A stretch of DNA of 64,000 nucleotides from Microbacterium sp. cf332 (GTDB lineage Bacteria; Actinomycetota; Actinomycetes; Actinomycetales; Microbacteriaceae), in contig NZ_FNKN01000002.1 in NCBI RefSeq assembly GCF_900102175.1, positions 186,001 through 250,000 on the forward strand. Direction: 5' to 3'. The translations under genes were made by a program, and so were the position numbers. Shown piece by piece: positions 17,237 to 26,201 of the stretch; within the stretch, counting starts at the first letter, position 1; each line of letters opens with the position of its first letter. The notes under the pieces are model-generated. The model did no database searches, was not told the origin of the DNA, and worked only from the letters and a program-made list of their open reading frames with translations.

Positions 17237-18598
17237 TCAGTGTCCGAGAGCGAGCCCGGCGCGGTAGGCGGCGAGGGCGGCGACGGGGACATCGTCGAGG
17301 TCGCCGAGCGTCACGAGGGCTCCGGCTGCGACGTCGCGGCGCAGGCGCGCACCCGAGAGCAGGTAGTACGGCGCGATCTCACCGGCATCCGGGGCCACGA
17401 TGACGGGCGAGACGCCCGAGATCTCATGGTGGTGTCCTTCGACGCGGAAGGCCGTGCCCGCGCCGAGGTCGCCGGTCGCTCGGGCTGCGAGCACCGTGTG
17501 CTGGCGCGGAGCGGGGGTCGCGGCGGTGCCGTCGACGGCAGCAGCCACGGTCATCGGCGTCTCGACGCCCATGAAGTGATAGGGCCAGAAGATGCACGCG
17601 TATCGGCCGTTCCGGCTGACCACGTGTCCCTTGCCCCGCAGGGTCGCCCAGGTGACGTCGTCGCCCGTGCGGACGATCGCGAAGACGCCGCCCGCGAAGC
17701 TCGCCTCGCCGGGAAGACGGAGCATCGAGAACACGTCGACGACGCCGGTCGAAGCGAGGATGCCGCCGTCCGCGAGCTCGGCGTACACGTCGGCGAGCTC
17801 GTCCGGACGCGCTACGGGATAGTGCATCGACTCGCGGTCAGCGGCGGCGCCCGTGTACAGCGACACGACGTTCATCTCGCACGCGTCTGCCGCGGCGGCG
17901 CGCTTGAGCTCCGACACCGCGTCGGCTCGCGCCGCGAGCGTCGCCGCGGTGTCGGCACCGAGGTCGAGCAGCCCGGCGAGCGCGGGCGCCTCGATCTGCA
18001 CGCCGTTCTGGTCGACGATGCCCGACTCCGGGTCGAAGACGAGGTCGTACTCGCCCGACTTCCCGAGCGCGACGATGTCGAATCCGACGGCGAGCACCCA
18101 CGCGACGAGCCGGATCAGGTTGGCGGGCTGGTCACCGTCTCCGGGCAGGTAGCGCAGGCCCCGCTCGTGCGCCTTGGCGCTCAGGGCGACACCGGCGACC
18201 GACTCGATCTCCTTGCTGACCATGACGACGTGGGTGCCGGAATCGAGGGCGGCGTCGGCGTACGCGTACCCCGCCTCGATGCGGCCGGTCGCTTCGACGA
18301 GGACATCGGCGTGCTCCCAGGAGAGGTGGGCGCCGTCGCCGACGACCGCGACCTTGCCCGATTCGACGGCGGCGGCGGTCTCGGCGACGGACGTCGCGCG
18401 GACCAGGTCGTCGTCACCGACACCGAGGTCGCGCAGCATCCGGACCACGCCGTCGACGTCGGGGTCGATCAGCTGGGCGGCCGTCATGTCGGGGAGCCGC
18501 CGCAGCTGGTCGAGCAGGGTGCGCCCGTATCCGCCGTTCGCCCCCGTGAGGGCGATGCGGATGGCGGAGGTGCGGCGGGGTGCCGGGCTCTGGATCAC
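17237..18598 (-). CDS. NAD(P)-dependent oxidoreductase with C-terminal SAF domain
   Basis: A 453-aa protein with a homoserine-dehydrogenase-like Rossmann domain (LTGANGGYGR near the N-terminus), a catalytic-type middle region and a C-terminal SAF-like domain. GTG at 18598 was chosen because AGGAA lies upstream and because an upstream GTG at 18682 would lie 5' of the predicted -10 box. It probably oxidises an acid sugar before phosphorylation by the divergent kinase. The exact substrate is unknown; related proteins act in erythronate- or apionate-type pathways. Confidence 0.7.
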   Translation of the reverse strand: MIQSPAPRRTSAIRIALTGANGGYGRTLLDQLRRLPDMTAAQLIDPDVDGVVRMLRDLGVGDDDLVRATSVAETAAAVESGKVAVVGDGAHLSWEHADVLVEATGRIEAGYAYADAALDSGTHVVMVSKEIESVAGVALSAKAHERGLRYLPGDGDQPANLIRLVAWVLAVGFDIVALGKSGEYDLVFDPESGIVDQNGVQIEAPALAGLLDLGADTAATLAARADAVSELKRAAAADACEMNVVSLYTGAAADRESMHYPVARPDELADVYAELADGGILASTGVVDVFSMLRLPGEASFAGGVFAIVRTGDDVTWATLRGKGHVVSRNGRYACIFWPYHFMGVETPMTVAAAVDGTAATPAPRQHTVLAARATGDLGAGTAFRVEGHHHEISGVSPVIVAPDAGEIAPYYLLSGARLRRDVAAGALVTLGDLDDVPVAALAAYRAGLALGH

Positions 18599-18664
18599 CG
18601 TTGTTCCTGGTTTCGTCGTCGAGAGTGGTCGAGGATCCGGTGCGGACCTCGGGGAGCGCCTGCA

Positions 18665-18692
18665 ACTGTAATCGTTTCTCACAGATTGTCAA
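18665..18692 (-). promoter_or_regulatory. promoter of the oxidoreductase-permease pair
   Basis: On the minus strand a perfect TTGACA (18687-18692) is followed after 16 bp by TACAGT (18665-18670), giving a leader of about 60 nt. It is one of the clearest housekeeping-type promoters in the window. Confidence 0.7.
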
Positions 18693-18713
18693 AAATGTTC
18701 CCAAATAGTCACA
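18679..18713. promoter_or_regulatory. candidate DeoR operator half-sites
   Basis: TCACA occurs at 18679-18683 and again at 18709-18713, exactly 30 bp apart (about three helical turns), flanking the -35 box between the divergent operons. Control by the DeoR protein encoded at 20702 is inferred. Confidence 0.35.
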
Positions 18714-18799
18714 TAGACTGAAGGAGATCCCCCATCCCGGACGATCGCCGCTCCGTTCCCGACCCCGCGGACCGGACCACCCCGACGAAGAGGTTCCCC

Positions 18800-20032
18800 A
18801 TGCTTATCGGCGCCATCGCCGACGACTTCACCGGCGCGACCGATCTCGCGACGACCCTGCGAGAGCGCGGCATGCGCACCGCTGTCGTCATCGAAGACCT
18901 CCCGGTCGGGCCGGAGCGCCTCGACGGACTCGACGCCGTCGTCGTCGCACTCAAGACGCGGACGGCTCCCGTGAGCGCAGCCGTCGCTGCGTCCCAGCGC
19001 GCCGTCGACCGGCTGCTCGACGCCGGCGCCGAGCGTCTCTACGTGAAGTACTGCTCGACGTTCGACTCCACCGACGAGGGGAACATCGGCCCCGTCCTCG
19101 ACGCCGTCCTCCGCCGCGTCGACGCCGACCGCACCGTCGTCGTGCCCGCGTTCCCCGCCAACGGACGGACCGTCCGCGACGGCCTGCTCTACGTCGGCGA
19201 CGACCTGCTCGAGAACTCCTCGATGCGCCACCACCCGCTGACGCCGATGACGCGCTCGCGCCTCCGCGACATCCTCGCGCCGCAGACGCGGGCGGCCATC
19301 ACCGAGATACCGCTCGGCACCGTGCGCGCGGGGACGAACGCGCTGCGCGCGGCCATCGACGGCGCCGCACCGGGTTATCTGATCGTCGACGCCGTCACCG
19401 ATGCCGACCTCGCGGCCATCGCCGCCGCCTCCGCGCACCTGCGGGTGCTGTCGGGCGGGGCCGCGCTCGCAGCGGGAATCGAAGGACCCGCGGATGCCGC
19501 GCCCCGCAGCCTCGAGCCGGTCGGTCCCGGCCGCCTCGTCGTATGCGGCTCGGCATCGAGCACCACGCGAGCGCAGATCGCGCACGCCCATGCCGCCGGC
19601 TGCGCGCTGCGACAGGTCGACCTCGACCGGGCGCTCGACCACCCGCAGGACGAAATCGACGGCATCGTCGCCTGGGTGCGGTCATTGCCCGCCGACGACC
19701 TGCCCGTCGTCTACTCGGTCGCCGAGCTGAGCGACATCCGCGTCGGCGCCGCCGAGGTCTCGGCAGCGGTGGAGGACGTACTCGCGAGAGTCGCCGCAGA
19801 GCTGGTCGCGGGCGACACCGCGCACCGGATCATCGTCGCGGGCGGCGAGACGAGCGGAGCGGTCGTGCAGCGGCTCGACGTCTCGCTGCTCGACATCGGC
19901 CCCCAGCTCGCCCCCGGCGTCTGCTGGAGCGGGGCGACGACGGGTAGCGGACGGCGCGTCGCGCTCGCTCTCAAGAGCGGCAACTTCGGCGCGACCGACC
20001 TGTTCACCGCAGCCTGGGAGGCACTAGCGTGA
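18800..20032 (+). CDS. otnK: four-carbon acid sugar kinase (OtnK/DUF1537 family)
   Basis: A 410-aa kinase with the N-terminal signature ADDFTGATD (residues 7-15) and the C-terminal GGETSG and KSGNFGATD motifs of 3-oxo-tetronate kinases. It phosphorylates a 3-oxo-acid sugar at C4, producing the substrate of the aldolase-like enzyme encoded next. AAGAGG lies 6 nt before the ATG. It overlaps the next gene by 4 bp. The family is secure; the exact tetronate is not. Confidence 0.85.
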   Translation: MLIGAIADDFTGATDLATTLRERGMRTAVVIEDLPVGPERLDGLDAVVVALKTRTAPVSAAVAASQRAVDRLLDAGAERLYVKYCSTFDSTDEGNIGPVLDAVLRRVDADRTVVVPAFPANGRTVRDGLLYVGDDLLENSSMRHHPLTPMTRSRLRDILAPQTRAAITEIPLGTVRAGTNALRAAIDGAAPGYLIVDAVTDADLAAIAAASAHLRVLSGGAALAAGIEGPADAAPRSLEPVGPGRLVVCGSASSTTRAQIAHAHAAGCALRQVDLDRALDHPQDEIDGIVAWVRSLPADDLPVVYSVAELSDIRVGAAEVSAAVEDVLARVAAELVAGDTAHRIIVAGGETSGAVVQRLDVSLLDIGPQLAPGVCWSGATTGSGRRVALALKSGNFGATDLFTAAWEALA

Positions 20033-20676
20033 CCGCGATCGACGACCTCATCGCCGCCGGCCGCGCGCTCGTCGACGCGGGGCTGAGCCCGGGCAGCTCC
20101 GGCAACGTGAGCGTGCGCGCGGGCGACCGCATCCTGATGTCGGGCACGGGAACGCGCCTCGGCGCGCTGCAGCCCGCAGACATCGCCGAGCTCTCACCCG
20201 AAGGGGCGCACCTCAGCGGGGCGCGCCCGTCTAAAGAGGTGTCGCTGCACGTCGCGCTCTATGCCAAGAACCCGACGCATCGGGCCGTGGTGCACGTCCA
20301 TTCGCCCTCGGCCGTAGCACTGTCGTGCCTCGAGCCGTGGTCGGCGCACAGCGCGATCCCGCCACTGACCCCCTACGCGCTGATGCGGGTGGGGCAGACC
20401 CCGCTACTCAGCTTCGTCGCGCCGGGCGATCCCGCGATGGGCGCGCTCATCACCGACAGCCCGTATACGTTCCGCGCCGCCCTGCTCGCCAATCACGGTG
20501 CTGTCATCAGCGGCGAGGACGCCGCGACCGCGGTCGACAGTACCGTCGAACTCGAGGAGGCCTGCCGTATCGCGCTCCTCACCGAGGGCAAGCCGCGTCG
20601 CCTCATCCCCGCCCACGACATCGCCGCGATCACGGAGCGCTGGGGCATGCCGTGGACAGACCCCGCGGATCAGTAG
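20029..20676 (+). CDS. otnC: class II aldolase-family 3-oxo-tetronate 4-phosphate decarboxylase
   Basis: A 215-aa class II aldolase/adducin protein. The zinc ligands are seen in VHVHSPSA and in the ANHG segment, with the N-terminal GSSGNVSV phosphate loop. Together with OtnK it would convert an oxo-tetronate phosphate to dihydroxyacetone phosphate and CO2. GTG at 20029 overlaps the kinase stop as GTGA. Confidence 0.82.
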   Translation: MTAIDDLIAAGRALVDAGLSPGSSGNVSVRAGDRILMSGTGTRLGALQPADIAELSPEGAHLSGARPSKEVSLHVALYAKNPTHRAVVHVHSPSAVALSCLEPWSAHSAIPPLTPYALMRVGQTPLLSFVAPGDPAMGALITDSPYTFRAALLANHGAVISGEDAATAVDSTVELEEACRIALLTEGKPRRLIPAHDIAAITERWGMPWTDPADQ

Positions 20677-20701
20677 GCTGAACGCGACGGAAAGGGCGCC
20701 G

Positions 20702-21481
20702 ATGACGGACGCGGCTCCGATGATCCCCGACCAGCGGCGGGCGACCATCGTCCAGCACCTGCACCGCGAACGCGTGCTCAGCTTCCGGCAGCTCAGTGAC
20801 CTGCTCGGAGTGAGCCAGATGACGGTCCGCCGGGATGTCTCGGCACTCGAGGAGCAAGGACTCGCGCACGCGACGACGGGAGGGGTCAAGCTCGCGCCGC
20901 GGTTGCTCTCCGAGCCGACGCGCGCCGAGAAGGCCGCGACCGATGTTGCGGAGAAGTCCGCGATCGCGCAGGCCGCGGCGGCGCTCGTCCGCGACACGAT
21001 GACGGTGTACCTCGACGCGGGGACGACCGTGCAGGCCATGCGGCCACACCTCGACCACGTCGTCGACCTCACGGTGGTGACCAACGACCTCGCGACCGTG
21101 CAGACCTTCATCGACCACCCCAGCGTCGACCTGATCTGCGTCGGCGGCCGCGTCGATAAGACCAACCTGTCGACGATCGGTCGCCTCACGCGACTCTCGC
21201 TCACGGAGCTCTCGCTCGACCTCGCCTTCATCTCGTCGAGCTCGTGGGACCTGAGCCACGGAATCACGACCCCCGTCGAGGCGAAGATCGAGGCGAAGCG
21301 CGCGGCGGTCGAGTCGGCCGAACGGTCGGTGCTGATGGCCGACAGCTCCAAGTACGGACGGTTCGCCAAGTACCGCGCACTTCGACTCGACGAGCTCGAC
21401 AGCGTCATCACCGACGCCAACCTGCCGCCAGCCGCAGCCGATGATCTCGCCGCCGCGGGCGTCGACCTCGTCCGCGCCTGA
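20702..21481 (+). CDS. DeoR-family transcriptional regulator
   Basis: A 259-aa DeoR regulator: N-terminal helix-turn-helix (LLGVSQMTVRRDVSALEEQG) and a C-terminal sugar-phosphate sensor domain (YLDAGTTVQAM, VVTNDL, ADSSKYGR). ATG at 20702 is preceded by AAAGGG. It probably represses the divergent cluster until a phosphorylated intermediate binds. It ends the acid-sugar locus. Confidence 0.88.
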   Translation: MTDAAPMIPDQRRATIVQHLHRERVLSFRQLSDLLGVSQMTVRRDVSALEEQGLAHATTGGVKLAPRLLSEPTRAEKAATDVAEKSAIAQAAAALVRDTMTVYLDAGTTVQAMRPHLDHVVDLTVVTNDLATVQTFIDHPSVDLICVGGRVDKTNLSTIGRLTRLSLTELSLDLAFISSSSWDLSHGITTPVEAKIEAKRAAVESAERSVLMADSSKYGRFAKYRALRLDELDSVITDANLPPAAADDLAAAGVDLVRA

Positions 21482-21552
21482 ACATCCCCGGGCGCCGGCC
21501 GCCGGCCGCGCGGGGTAGCGACTGCTTGCCGATCACGTGGCGCGTGCCGGCC

Positions 21553-21609
21553 ACAGGCTGAGCGGTGCCTACCAGCTGAATCCGGGCAGGCGAGAGCTGC
21601 CGAACCTGT
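21553..21609. repeat. 57-nt hairpin repeat, copy 2
   Basis: Starts ACAGGCTGAGC and ends CGAACCTGT, followed by GGAAGGCACGG. It has the same 57-nt span and end sequences as copy 1, with a diverged centre. Confidence 0.65.
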
Positions 21610-21734
21610 GGAAGGCACGGCTCCAACCCCCGGCGGCCGTGCACCCTCGGGTGAGGACGAGGTCGACCACCCGTCGCGGTCGTGCGGGCGCCGCGGGGCG
21701 TAGCCGCCGGTGCCCGGTTCTTGCCGTCCCGCGT

Positions 21735-21791
21735 ACAGGTTCAGCCGTGGCAACGAGCCCGGAACGGGTCCGGCGACGCCGCACAGCCTGT
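21735..21791. repeat. 57-nt hairpin repeat, copy 3
   Basis: Starts ACAGGTTCAGC, ends CAGCCTGT, preceded by CGTCCCGCGT and followed by CGACGGCAC. The interior is nearly the same as copy 4 (GGCAACGAGCCCG, ACGGGTCCG). Confidence 0.75.
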
Positions 21792-21862
21792 CGACGGCAC
21801 CACCCCGCCTCCGACAACGACGCCCGTTCAGAGCAAGGCAGGTCCGGGCCGGGCGGGCCCAG

Positions 21863-21912
21863 CGGGCGGCCGGCAGGGCGGGCCTAGCGGCCGGGCGGCC
21901 GGCAGGGCGGGC
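21863..21912. repeat. 21-bp direct repeat with 29-bp period
   Basis: The segment from CGGGCGGCC to GGGCGGGC (21 bp) occurs at 21863 and again at 21892. It sits between two 57-nt repeats. Confidence 0.6.
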
Positions 21913-21952
21913 GGGCGTGGGACCGCCGGCGCCGGGCGTCACCGTCCCGCGT

Positions 21953-22009
21953 ACAGGTTGAGCGATGGCAACGAGCCCGAAACGGGTCCGCCGAGGCCGC
22001 CCAGCCTGT
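21953..22009. repeat. 57-nt hairpin repeat, copy 4
   Basis: Starts ACAGGTTGAGC, ends CAGCCTGT, preceded by CGTCCCGCGT and followed by CGACGGCAC. It is the closest relative of copy 3. Confidence 0.75.
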
Positions 22010-22030
22010 CGACGGCACGCAATCGGCACG

Positions 22031-22066
22031 GATGCGGGCTGGCGCCGGGATGCGGGCTGGCGCCGG
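22031..22066. repeat. 18-bp tandem repeat, two units
   Basis: The unit GATGCGGGCTGGCGCCGG occurs twice head to tail, followed by a degraded third start. Confidence 0.7.
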
Positions 22067-22084
22067 GGTGCGGGCGGGAACGAC

Positions 22085-22120
22085 GAAGCCCCCGCCCCGA
22101 CGAATCGGGGCGGGGGCTTC
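22085..22120 (-). terminator. terminator of rpmB-rpmG-rpsN
   Basis: A perfect 16-bp GC-rich stem with a CGAA tetraloop, 20 bp past the rpsN stop. It ends the ribosomal operon on the minus strand. Confidence 0.85.
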
Positions 22121-22140
22121 AGCGCTGTGTTGCAGGCCGC

Positions 22141-22446
22141 TTACCAGCTGGACTTGGTCACACCGGGCAGCTCGCCCTTGTGTGCCATGTCGCGGAAGCG
22201 GACGCGGGAGATGCCGAACTTCGAGAGGTGGCCACGGGGGCGACCGTCGATGGCGTCGCGCTTGCGGACGCGGACCGGCGACGCGTTGCGCGGCAGCTTC
22301 TGCAGGCCGACGCGGGCGGCCTCGCGGGCCTCGTCGGTGGCGTTCGGGTCGACGAGGGTCTTCTTCAGCTCGGCACGCTTCTCGGCGTAGCGGGCGACGA
22401 CCTCTTCACGCTGGTTGTTGCGCGCGATCTTGCTCTTCTTAGCCAT
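22141..22446 (-). CDS. rpsN: 30S ribosomal protein S14, zinc-independent type
   Basis: A 101-aa S14 protein of the long form without the CxxC zinc knuckle (ends [17 protein letters not shown]). It assembles in the head of the 30S subunit. It is the last gene of a three-gene ribosomal operon, 4 bp after rpmG. The lack of Cys matches its L33 neighbour. Confidence 0.96.
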   Translation of the reverse strand: MAKKSKIARNNQREEVVARYAEKRAELKKTLVDPNATDEAREAARVGLQKLPRNASPVRVRKRDAIDGRPRGHLSKFGISRVRFRDMAHKGELPGVTKSSW

Positions 22447-22450
22447 GAGA

Positions 22451-22621
22451 TCAGCGCTCCTCTCGGAATTCGACGTGCTTGCGGATCACCGGGTCGTACT
22501 TCTTGAGCACGATGCGGTCGGGGTTGTTGCGACGGTTCTTACGCGTCACGTAGGTGTACCCCGTACCAGCGGTCGAACGGAGCTTGATGATCGGACGGAC
22601 GTCCTGCGCCTTCTTCGCCAT
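22451..22621 (-). CDS. rpmG: 50S ribosomal protein L33, cysteine-free type
   Basis: A 56-aa protein beginning [19 protein letters not shown] and ending HVEFREER, a clear L33 without the zinc-binding Cys pairs. Its ATG overlaps the TAA of rpmB by one base (TAATG), implying coupled translation. Confidence 0.95.
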   Translation of the reverse strand: MAKKAQDVRPIIKLRSTAGTGYTYVTRKNRRNNPDRIVLKKYDPVIRKHVEFREER

Positions 22622-22857
22622 TAGAGCTTCACACCCTTCGCGATCAGGCCCTTCACGACCGACTCGATGCCGCGGGCGTCGATGACCTTGATGCCCTTAG
22701 CCGAGACGTTCAGCGTGATCTTGCGACCAAGCGAAGGAACGTAGTAGGTCTTCTTCTGCACGTTCGGGTCGAAGCGGCGCTTCGTCCGGCGGTGCGAGTG
22801 CGAGATGTTGTGACCGAAGCCGGGAACTGCTCCAGTCACCTGGCACACTGCTGCCAT
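22621..22857 (-). CDS. rpmB: 50S ribosomal protein L28
   Basis: A 78-aa L28 with MAAVCQVTG at the start and [16 protein letters not shown] following; only one Cys, so the zinc-free form. ATG at 22857 follows AAGGAGAATCACT, a good ribosome site, and excludes the longer frame. It is first in the operon. I saw no Zur box in the 224 bp upstream, so this looks like the housekeeping copy. Confidence 0.95.
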   Translation of the reverse strand: MAAVCQVTGAVPGFGHNISHSHRRTKRRFDPNVQKKTYYVPSLGRKITLNVSAKGIKVIDARGIESVVKGLIAKGVKL

Positions 22858-23081
22858 AGTGATTCTCCTTAGTACCGTGACACCGGACGGTGCCACCCAA
22901 GATCCCTTGTCTGCACCCACGCCTCACCCGGCCGTTTCGGGCCGGTGATGGGGAATGGGTACGTACTGCGTGCTGGAGTGCGCGCAGACAAACAGTCAGT
23001 CTAGCACGGGGCGGCGTGTCGCCTTGACCGGCGGCAGTCCCTGACGGATGCCGGCCCCTCCGGGTCTGCCATACTGCCCCT

Positions 23082-26000
23082 ATGTCGCCGGAGGTCGAGG
23101 CGCCCCTACGGCGATGGCGATTCACCGGGCGGTTGCGGCACTATCAGGCCGACGTCCTCGACCGGGTCGACGTCGGTCGGGCCGATCCGCTGCACATCGT
23201 CGCGCCGCCGGGCTCCGGCAAGACGCTGCTCGGCCTCCTGCTCGCGGCGCGCCGCGGCGGCCGGGCGCTCGTGCTCGCTCCGACGAAGACGATCCGCGAC
23301 CAGTGGGCTGAGGCGGCCGCGGCGATGGCGGTCGAGCCCGCCGAGGTCTCGACCGACGGTGCGCACCCGGCGGCGCTGACGGCACTGACCTACCAGGCGC
23401 TCAGCGTCCTCGACGGCGACAATCCCCTCGCGGCGCTCGCCCGCGAACGCTGGCAGAGCGAGCTCGAGGCCGACGGCAGGTCGCCGGATGCGGCATCCGC
23501 CTGGCTCGACGCGCTGCGCACGGGCAACCCGCGCGCCTACGCCGCGGGGATCTCCCGACGGTCGCGCACGGTGCGACGCCGCATCGCGCAGGTGGATCCG
23601 GAGGCTCTCGAGCGCGCGCTGCATCCGAACGCCCGCGCGCTCATCGACCGTCTCGTCGCGCACGGGGTGGAGACGATCGTGCTCGACGAGTGCCATCACC
23701 TGCTCGACCATTGGGCCCTCGTGGTGGCGGCTCTCGTCGGGCGGCTCCGCGCCGACGGGCGGGTGCCGCTCGTGATCGGTCTGACGGCGACGCTCCCGTC
23801 GCCCGACGACGGGGCCGCCTACGACAACTACAGCTCGCTGCTCGGCGATGTGGATCACGAAGTGCCGGTTCCCGCGGTCGTGCGCGAGGGGAACCTCGCT
23901 CCGTATCGCGAGTACGTCCGATTCGTCGAGCCGACCGCCGACGAGCACGCCTTCCTGTCGGGGGCGGCCGTGGGGCTCGCCGTGCTCGTGCGCGCGACGT
24001 TCGAGCGCGGTGAGGGAGCGGACCATCTCATCGCGATGCTGCAGCCGCCTCTGCCCGACGCGGGCGCAGACGCCGACGCCGGAGCGGATGCCGACGCGGA
24101 TGCGGATGCGGATGCCGACGCCTCGTCGCCGGCACTGGTGCCGCCACCCGCGCGTCGCACGACGGGGATCGCGTCGGAGACCGGGGATGACGTCGACGTC
24201 CGCCTGTCGCTCGCGTTCGCCGCCGACTTCGCGGGCGCGGAGGCCGCGGCCGCGATGCTCGCGACGGCGCATCCGCAGCATCCGCTCGTCGCGCACCTGC
24301 CGGCGGTCGCGCGGCGATCACCGACGACCGAGGAGTCGCTGCGGCTGCTGGGGCGCTTCGCGCTCGACCGCGTGCTGCCCGACGCGTCGGCCGCGGAACG
24401 ATGGGAACGCATCCGCTCGGCGCTGGCCGACTTCGGGTTCTCGCTCACCGATCGCGGACTCCGCCGCACGCGCGATCCCATCGACACGATGCTGGCGTCG
24501 TCGCTCGCGAAGGATCACGCCCTGTGCGACATCCTCCGCCGCGAACGCGACCGGATCGGCGCGCGCCTGCGCGCCCTCGTCGTGACCGACTTCAGCGAGC
24601 ACGGCAACCGGCACGGCGGACTCGTCGGACGGGCCGGTGCACTGCGGACCTTCTCGGTGCTCTCGTCGGATGCCGCGACCGCCGACCTGCGCGGCGCGCT
24701 GGTCACCGGCTCCACGACCCGGGTGGCGACACGGCACGCGGGCTCGCTGATGCCGGCGTGGTCCGCTGCCCTGGGCTGCGACGTGGCGATCGCACCGGTG
24801 CCGGATGAGCCCGGGGTGTCGGAGATCTCCGCCGCGGGGATCGGTGCTGCGAGGTTCGTGCGCGCGGCGGCGGTGCTGCTGACCCGCGGAGAGCTCGACG
24901 TGGTCGTCGGCACGCGCGGACTGTTCGGCGAGGGCTGGGACTGCCCCACGGTCAACACGCTCGTCGATCTGACGTCGGTTGCCACGGCCCCCGCGACGCA
25001 GCAGCTGCGCGGTCGGGCGCTGCGCCTCGACCCCGCCTGGCCCGAGAAGGTCGCGCACATCTGGACGGTCACGGCGTTGCTGCCCGCGTCCTCACCGCTC
25101 GACGCCGCGCCCGATCTGTCCCGGCTCCGCCGCAAGCACGAGCGGCTGTGGGGCGTGCACCGCGACGACCCGGCGCGCATCGTGCGCGGCCTGCCCGGGG
25201 CGCTGACCGGCGAGCAGCGGCGTCTGATGTCGACGGGCGAGCGACCGGCGGCGGATGCGCTCGACGCCCTGACCGCCGTGGACGCGCGCAAACGCACGCG
25301 CGAGCTGTGGCGGGTCGGCGATGCGTACGACGACCGGGAGTCCGTGGGCTCCCTCGTCTCGCGGCGAGCGGGCGCACCGGTGTTCCGCACCCGTCGGCGG
25401 GCGGATGCGGCCCTCGCGGTCGCCACCGGCGTGGCGGGTGCCGTCGCCTCCGGGGCGCTCGCGCTTCTGATCGCGGCGGCCGCGGGAGGGGCGGGGACGG
25501 CGAGCGTCGTGGTCGGCCTGCTCGCGCTCGTGGGTGCGGGCGTGATCGGGACGCCCGTCGCGCGCACCTGGTTGAGATCGCGACGGTCCCAGGCTCGGGC
25601 ACCCGAGCTGTACCGCCGCATCGCGGTCGTGGTGACGGCCGCCCTGCACCGAGCGGGCCGGATCGGCGCCGGGGCGCGGCCGGAAGTGGTCGTCGGACCG
25701 GACGGCGGTGCCGCGACCGGGGGCGGGGCCGGAAGCCGGGTCGGGGCCAGAAGCCCCCGCGGTACGGAGCCGGACATGCCCGCAGCGGCGGGCCGAGCGG
25801 GCGCGGAGCGGACGGTGACGGGGCCGGAGCGGTTCGACATCCGCCTGACAGACGCCTCGTTGGAGGAGCAGCGCGTGTTCGCGGCGGCGATGGCGGAGCT
25901 GCTCGGGCCCGTGCGCACGCCGCGGTTCCTCCTGCAGGTCGATGCCGGAGGCTCATCACCGTTCGTCCGGTGGGTGCTGGCCCGTTCGGGCACGACGGCG

Positions 26001-26201
26001 CGGGCGCAGTTCCTGGCCGTGCCCGCGGCGTTCGGGTTCGCCTCGGCACGTCTGCGCGCGTTCGCAGCCGATTGGGAACGCGAGATCGGACCGTGCGTCC
26101 TGCACGTCGTCGACCGCCCCGCGTCGCTCGCTCTGCTCGCCGAGGCCCGCCGCGCCGGTGCGGTCGACGGCGACCTCTCCGTCATCGAGGGCTGGGACTG
26201 A
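23082..26201 (+). CDS. large SF2 DEAD/DEAH-type helicase with C-terminal membrane segments
   Basis: A 1039-aa protein. Helicase motifs: I, APPGSGKT (41-48); II, DECHH (202-206); III, GLTATLPSP (about 230); VI, QQLRGRALRLDP (about 640). An Asp/Ala-repeat linker lies near 326-346 inside the helicase core. After the core come two hydrophobic segments (about 777-826) and a 200-residue C-terminal region with no recognised fold. The mix of a nucleic-acid motor and a predicted membrane hairpin is unusual and might mean membrane-localised DNA handling. Function unknown. Confidence 0.78.
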   Translation: MSPEVEAPLRRWRFTGRLRHYQADVLDRVDVGRADPLHIVAPPGSGKTLLGLLLAARRGGRALVLAPTKTIRDQWAEAAAAMAVEPAEVSTDGAHPAALTALTYQALSVLDGDNPLAALARERWQSELEADGRSPDAASAWLDALRTGNPRAYAAGISRRSRTVRRRIAQVDPEALERALHPNARALIDRLVAHGVETIVLDECHHLLDHWALVVAALVGRLRADGRVPLVIGLTATLPSPDDGAAYDNYSSLLGDVDHEVPVPAVVREGNLAPYREYVRFVEPTADEHAFLSGAAVGLAVLVRATFERGEGADHLIAMLQPPLPDAGADADAGADADADADADADASSPALVPPPARRTTGIASETGDDVDVRLSLAFAADFAGAEAAAAMLATAHPQHPLVAHLPAVARRSPTTEESLRLLGRFALDRVLPDASAAERWERIRSALADFGFSLTDRGLRRTRDPIDTMLASSLAKDHALCDILRRERDRIGARLRALVVTDFSEHGNRHGGLVGRAGALRTFSVLSSDAATADLRGALVTGSTTRVATRHAGSLMPAWSAALGCDVAIAPVPDEPGVSEISAAGIGAARFVRAAAVLLTRGELDVVVGTRGLFGEGWDCPTVNTLVDLTSVATAPATQQLRGRALRLDPAWPEKVAHIWTVTALLPASSPLDAAPDLSRLRRKHERLWGVHRDDPARIVRGLPGALTGEQRRLMSTGERPAADALDALTAVDARKRTRELWRVGDAYDDRESVGSLVSRRAGAPVFRTRRRADAALAVATGVAGAVASGALALLIAAAAGGAGTASVVVGLLALVGAGVIGTPVARTWLRSRRSQARAPELYRRIAVVVTAALHRAGRIGAGARPEVVVGPDGGAATGGGAGSRVGARSPRGTEPDMPAAAGRAGAERTVTGPERFDIRLTDASLEEQRVFAAAMAELLGPVRTPRFLLQVDAGGSSPFVRWVLARSGTTARAQFLAVPAAFGFASARLRAFAADWEREIGPCVLHVVDRPASLALLAEARRAGAVDGDLSVIEGWD

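Larger units (their letters stand above)
21482..22140. other. 659-bp repeat-rich intergenic region
   Basis: No supportable gene; the open frames here are GC artefacts. It contains three 57-nt repeat copies, a 21-bp direct repeat, an 18-bp tandem repeat and the rpsN terminator. It separates the acid-sugar locus from the ribosomal operon. Confidence 0.7.

Noticed and set aside
14857..17403. 848-codon open frame on the plus strand
   Set aside because: It spans the esterase, the intergenic repeat and the permease on the other strand; highly charged low-complexity translation, so an artefact of high GC.
21482..22140. Small genes in the repeat-rich gap
   Set aside because: All open frames cross the 57-nt repeats or tandem repeats and translate to Arg/Pro/Gly-rich sequence without ribosome sites.
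22858..23081. Zur box before rpmB, as expected for zinc-stress ribosomal paralogues
   Set aside because: No AT-rich palindrome of that type is present; the operon looks constitutive.
24061..24120. Asp/Ala repeat in the helicase gene as a possible frameshift or phase-variation tract
   Set aside because: The units are in-frame triplets and sixfold multiples, the frame stays open, and helicase motifs continue after it.
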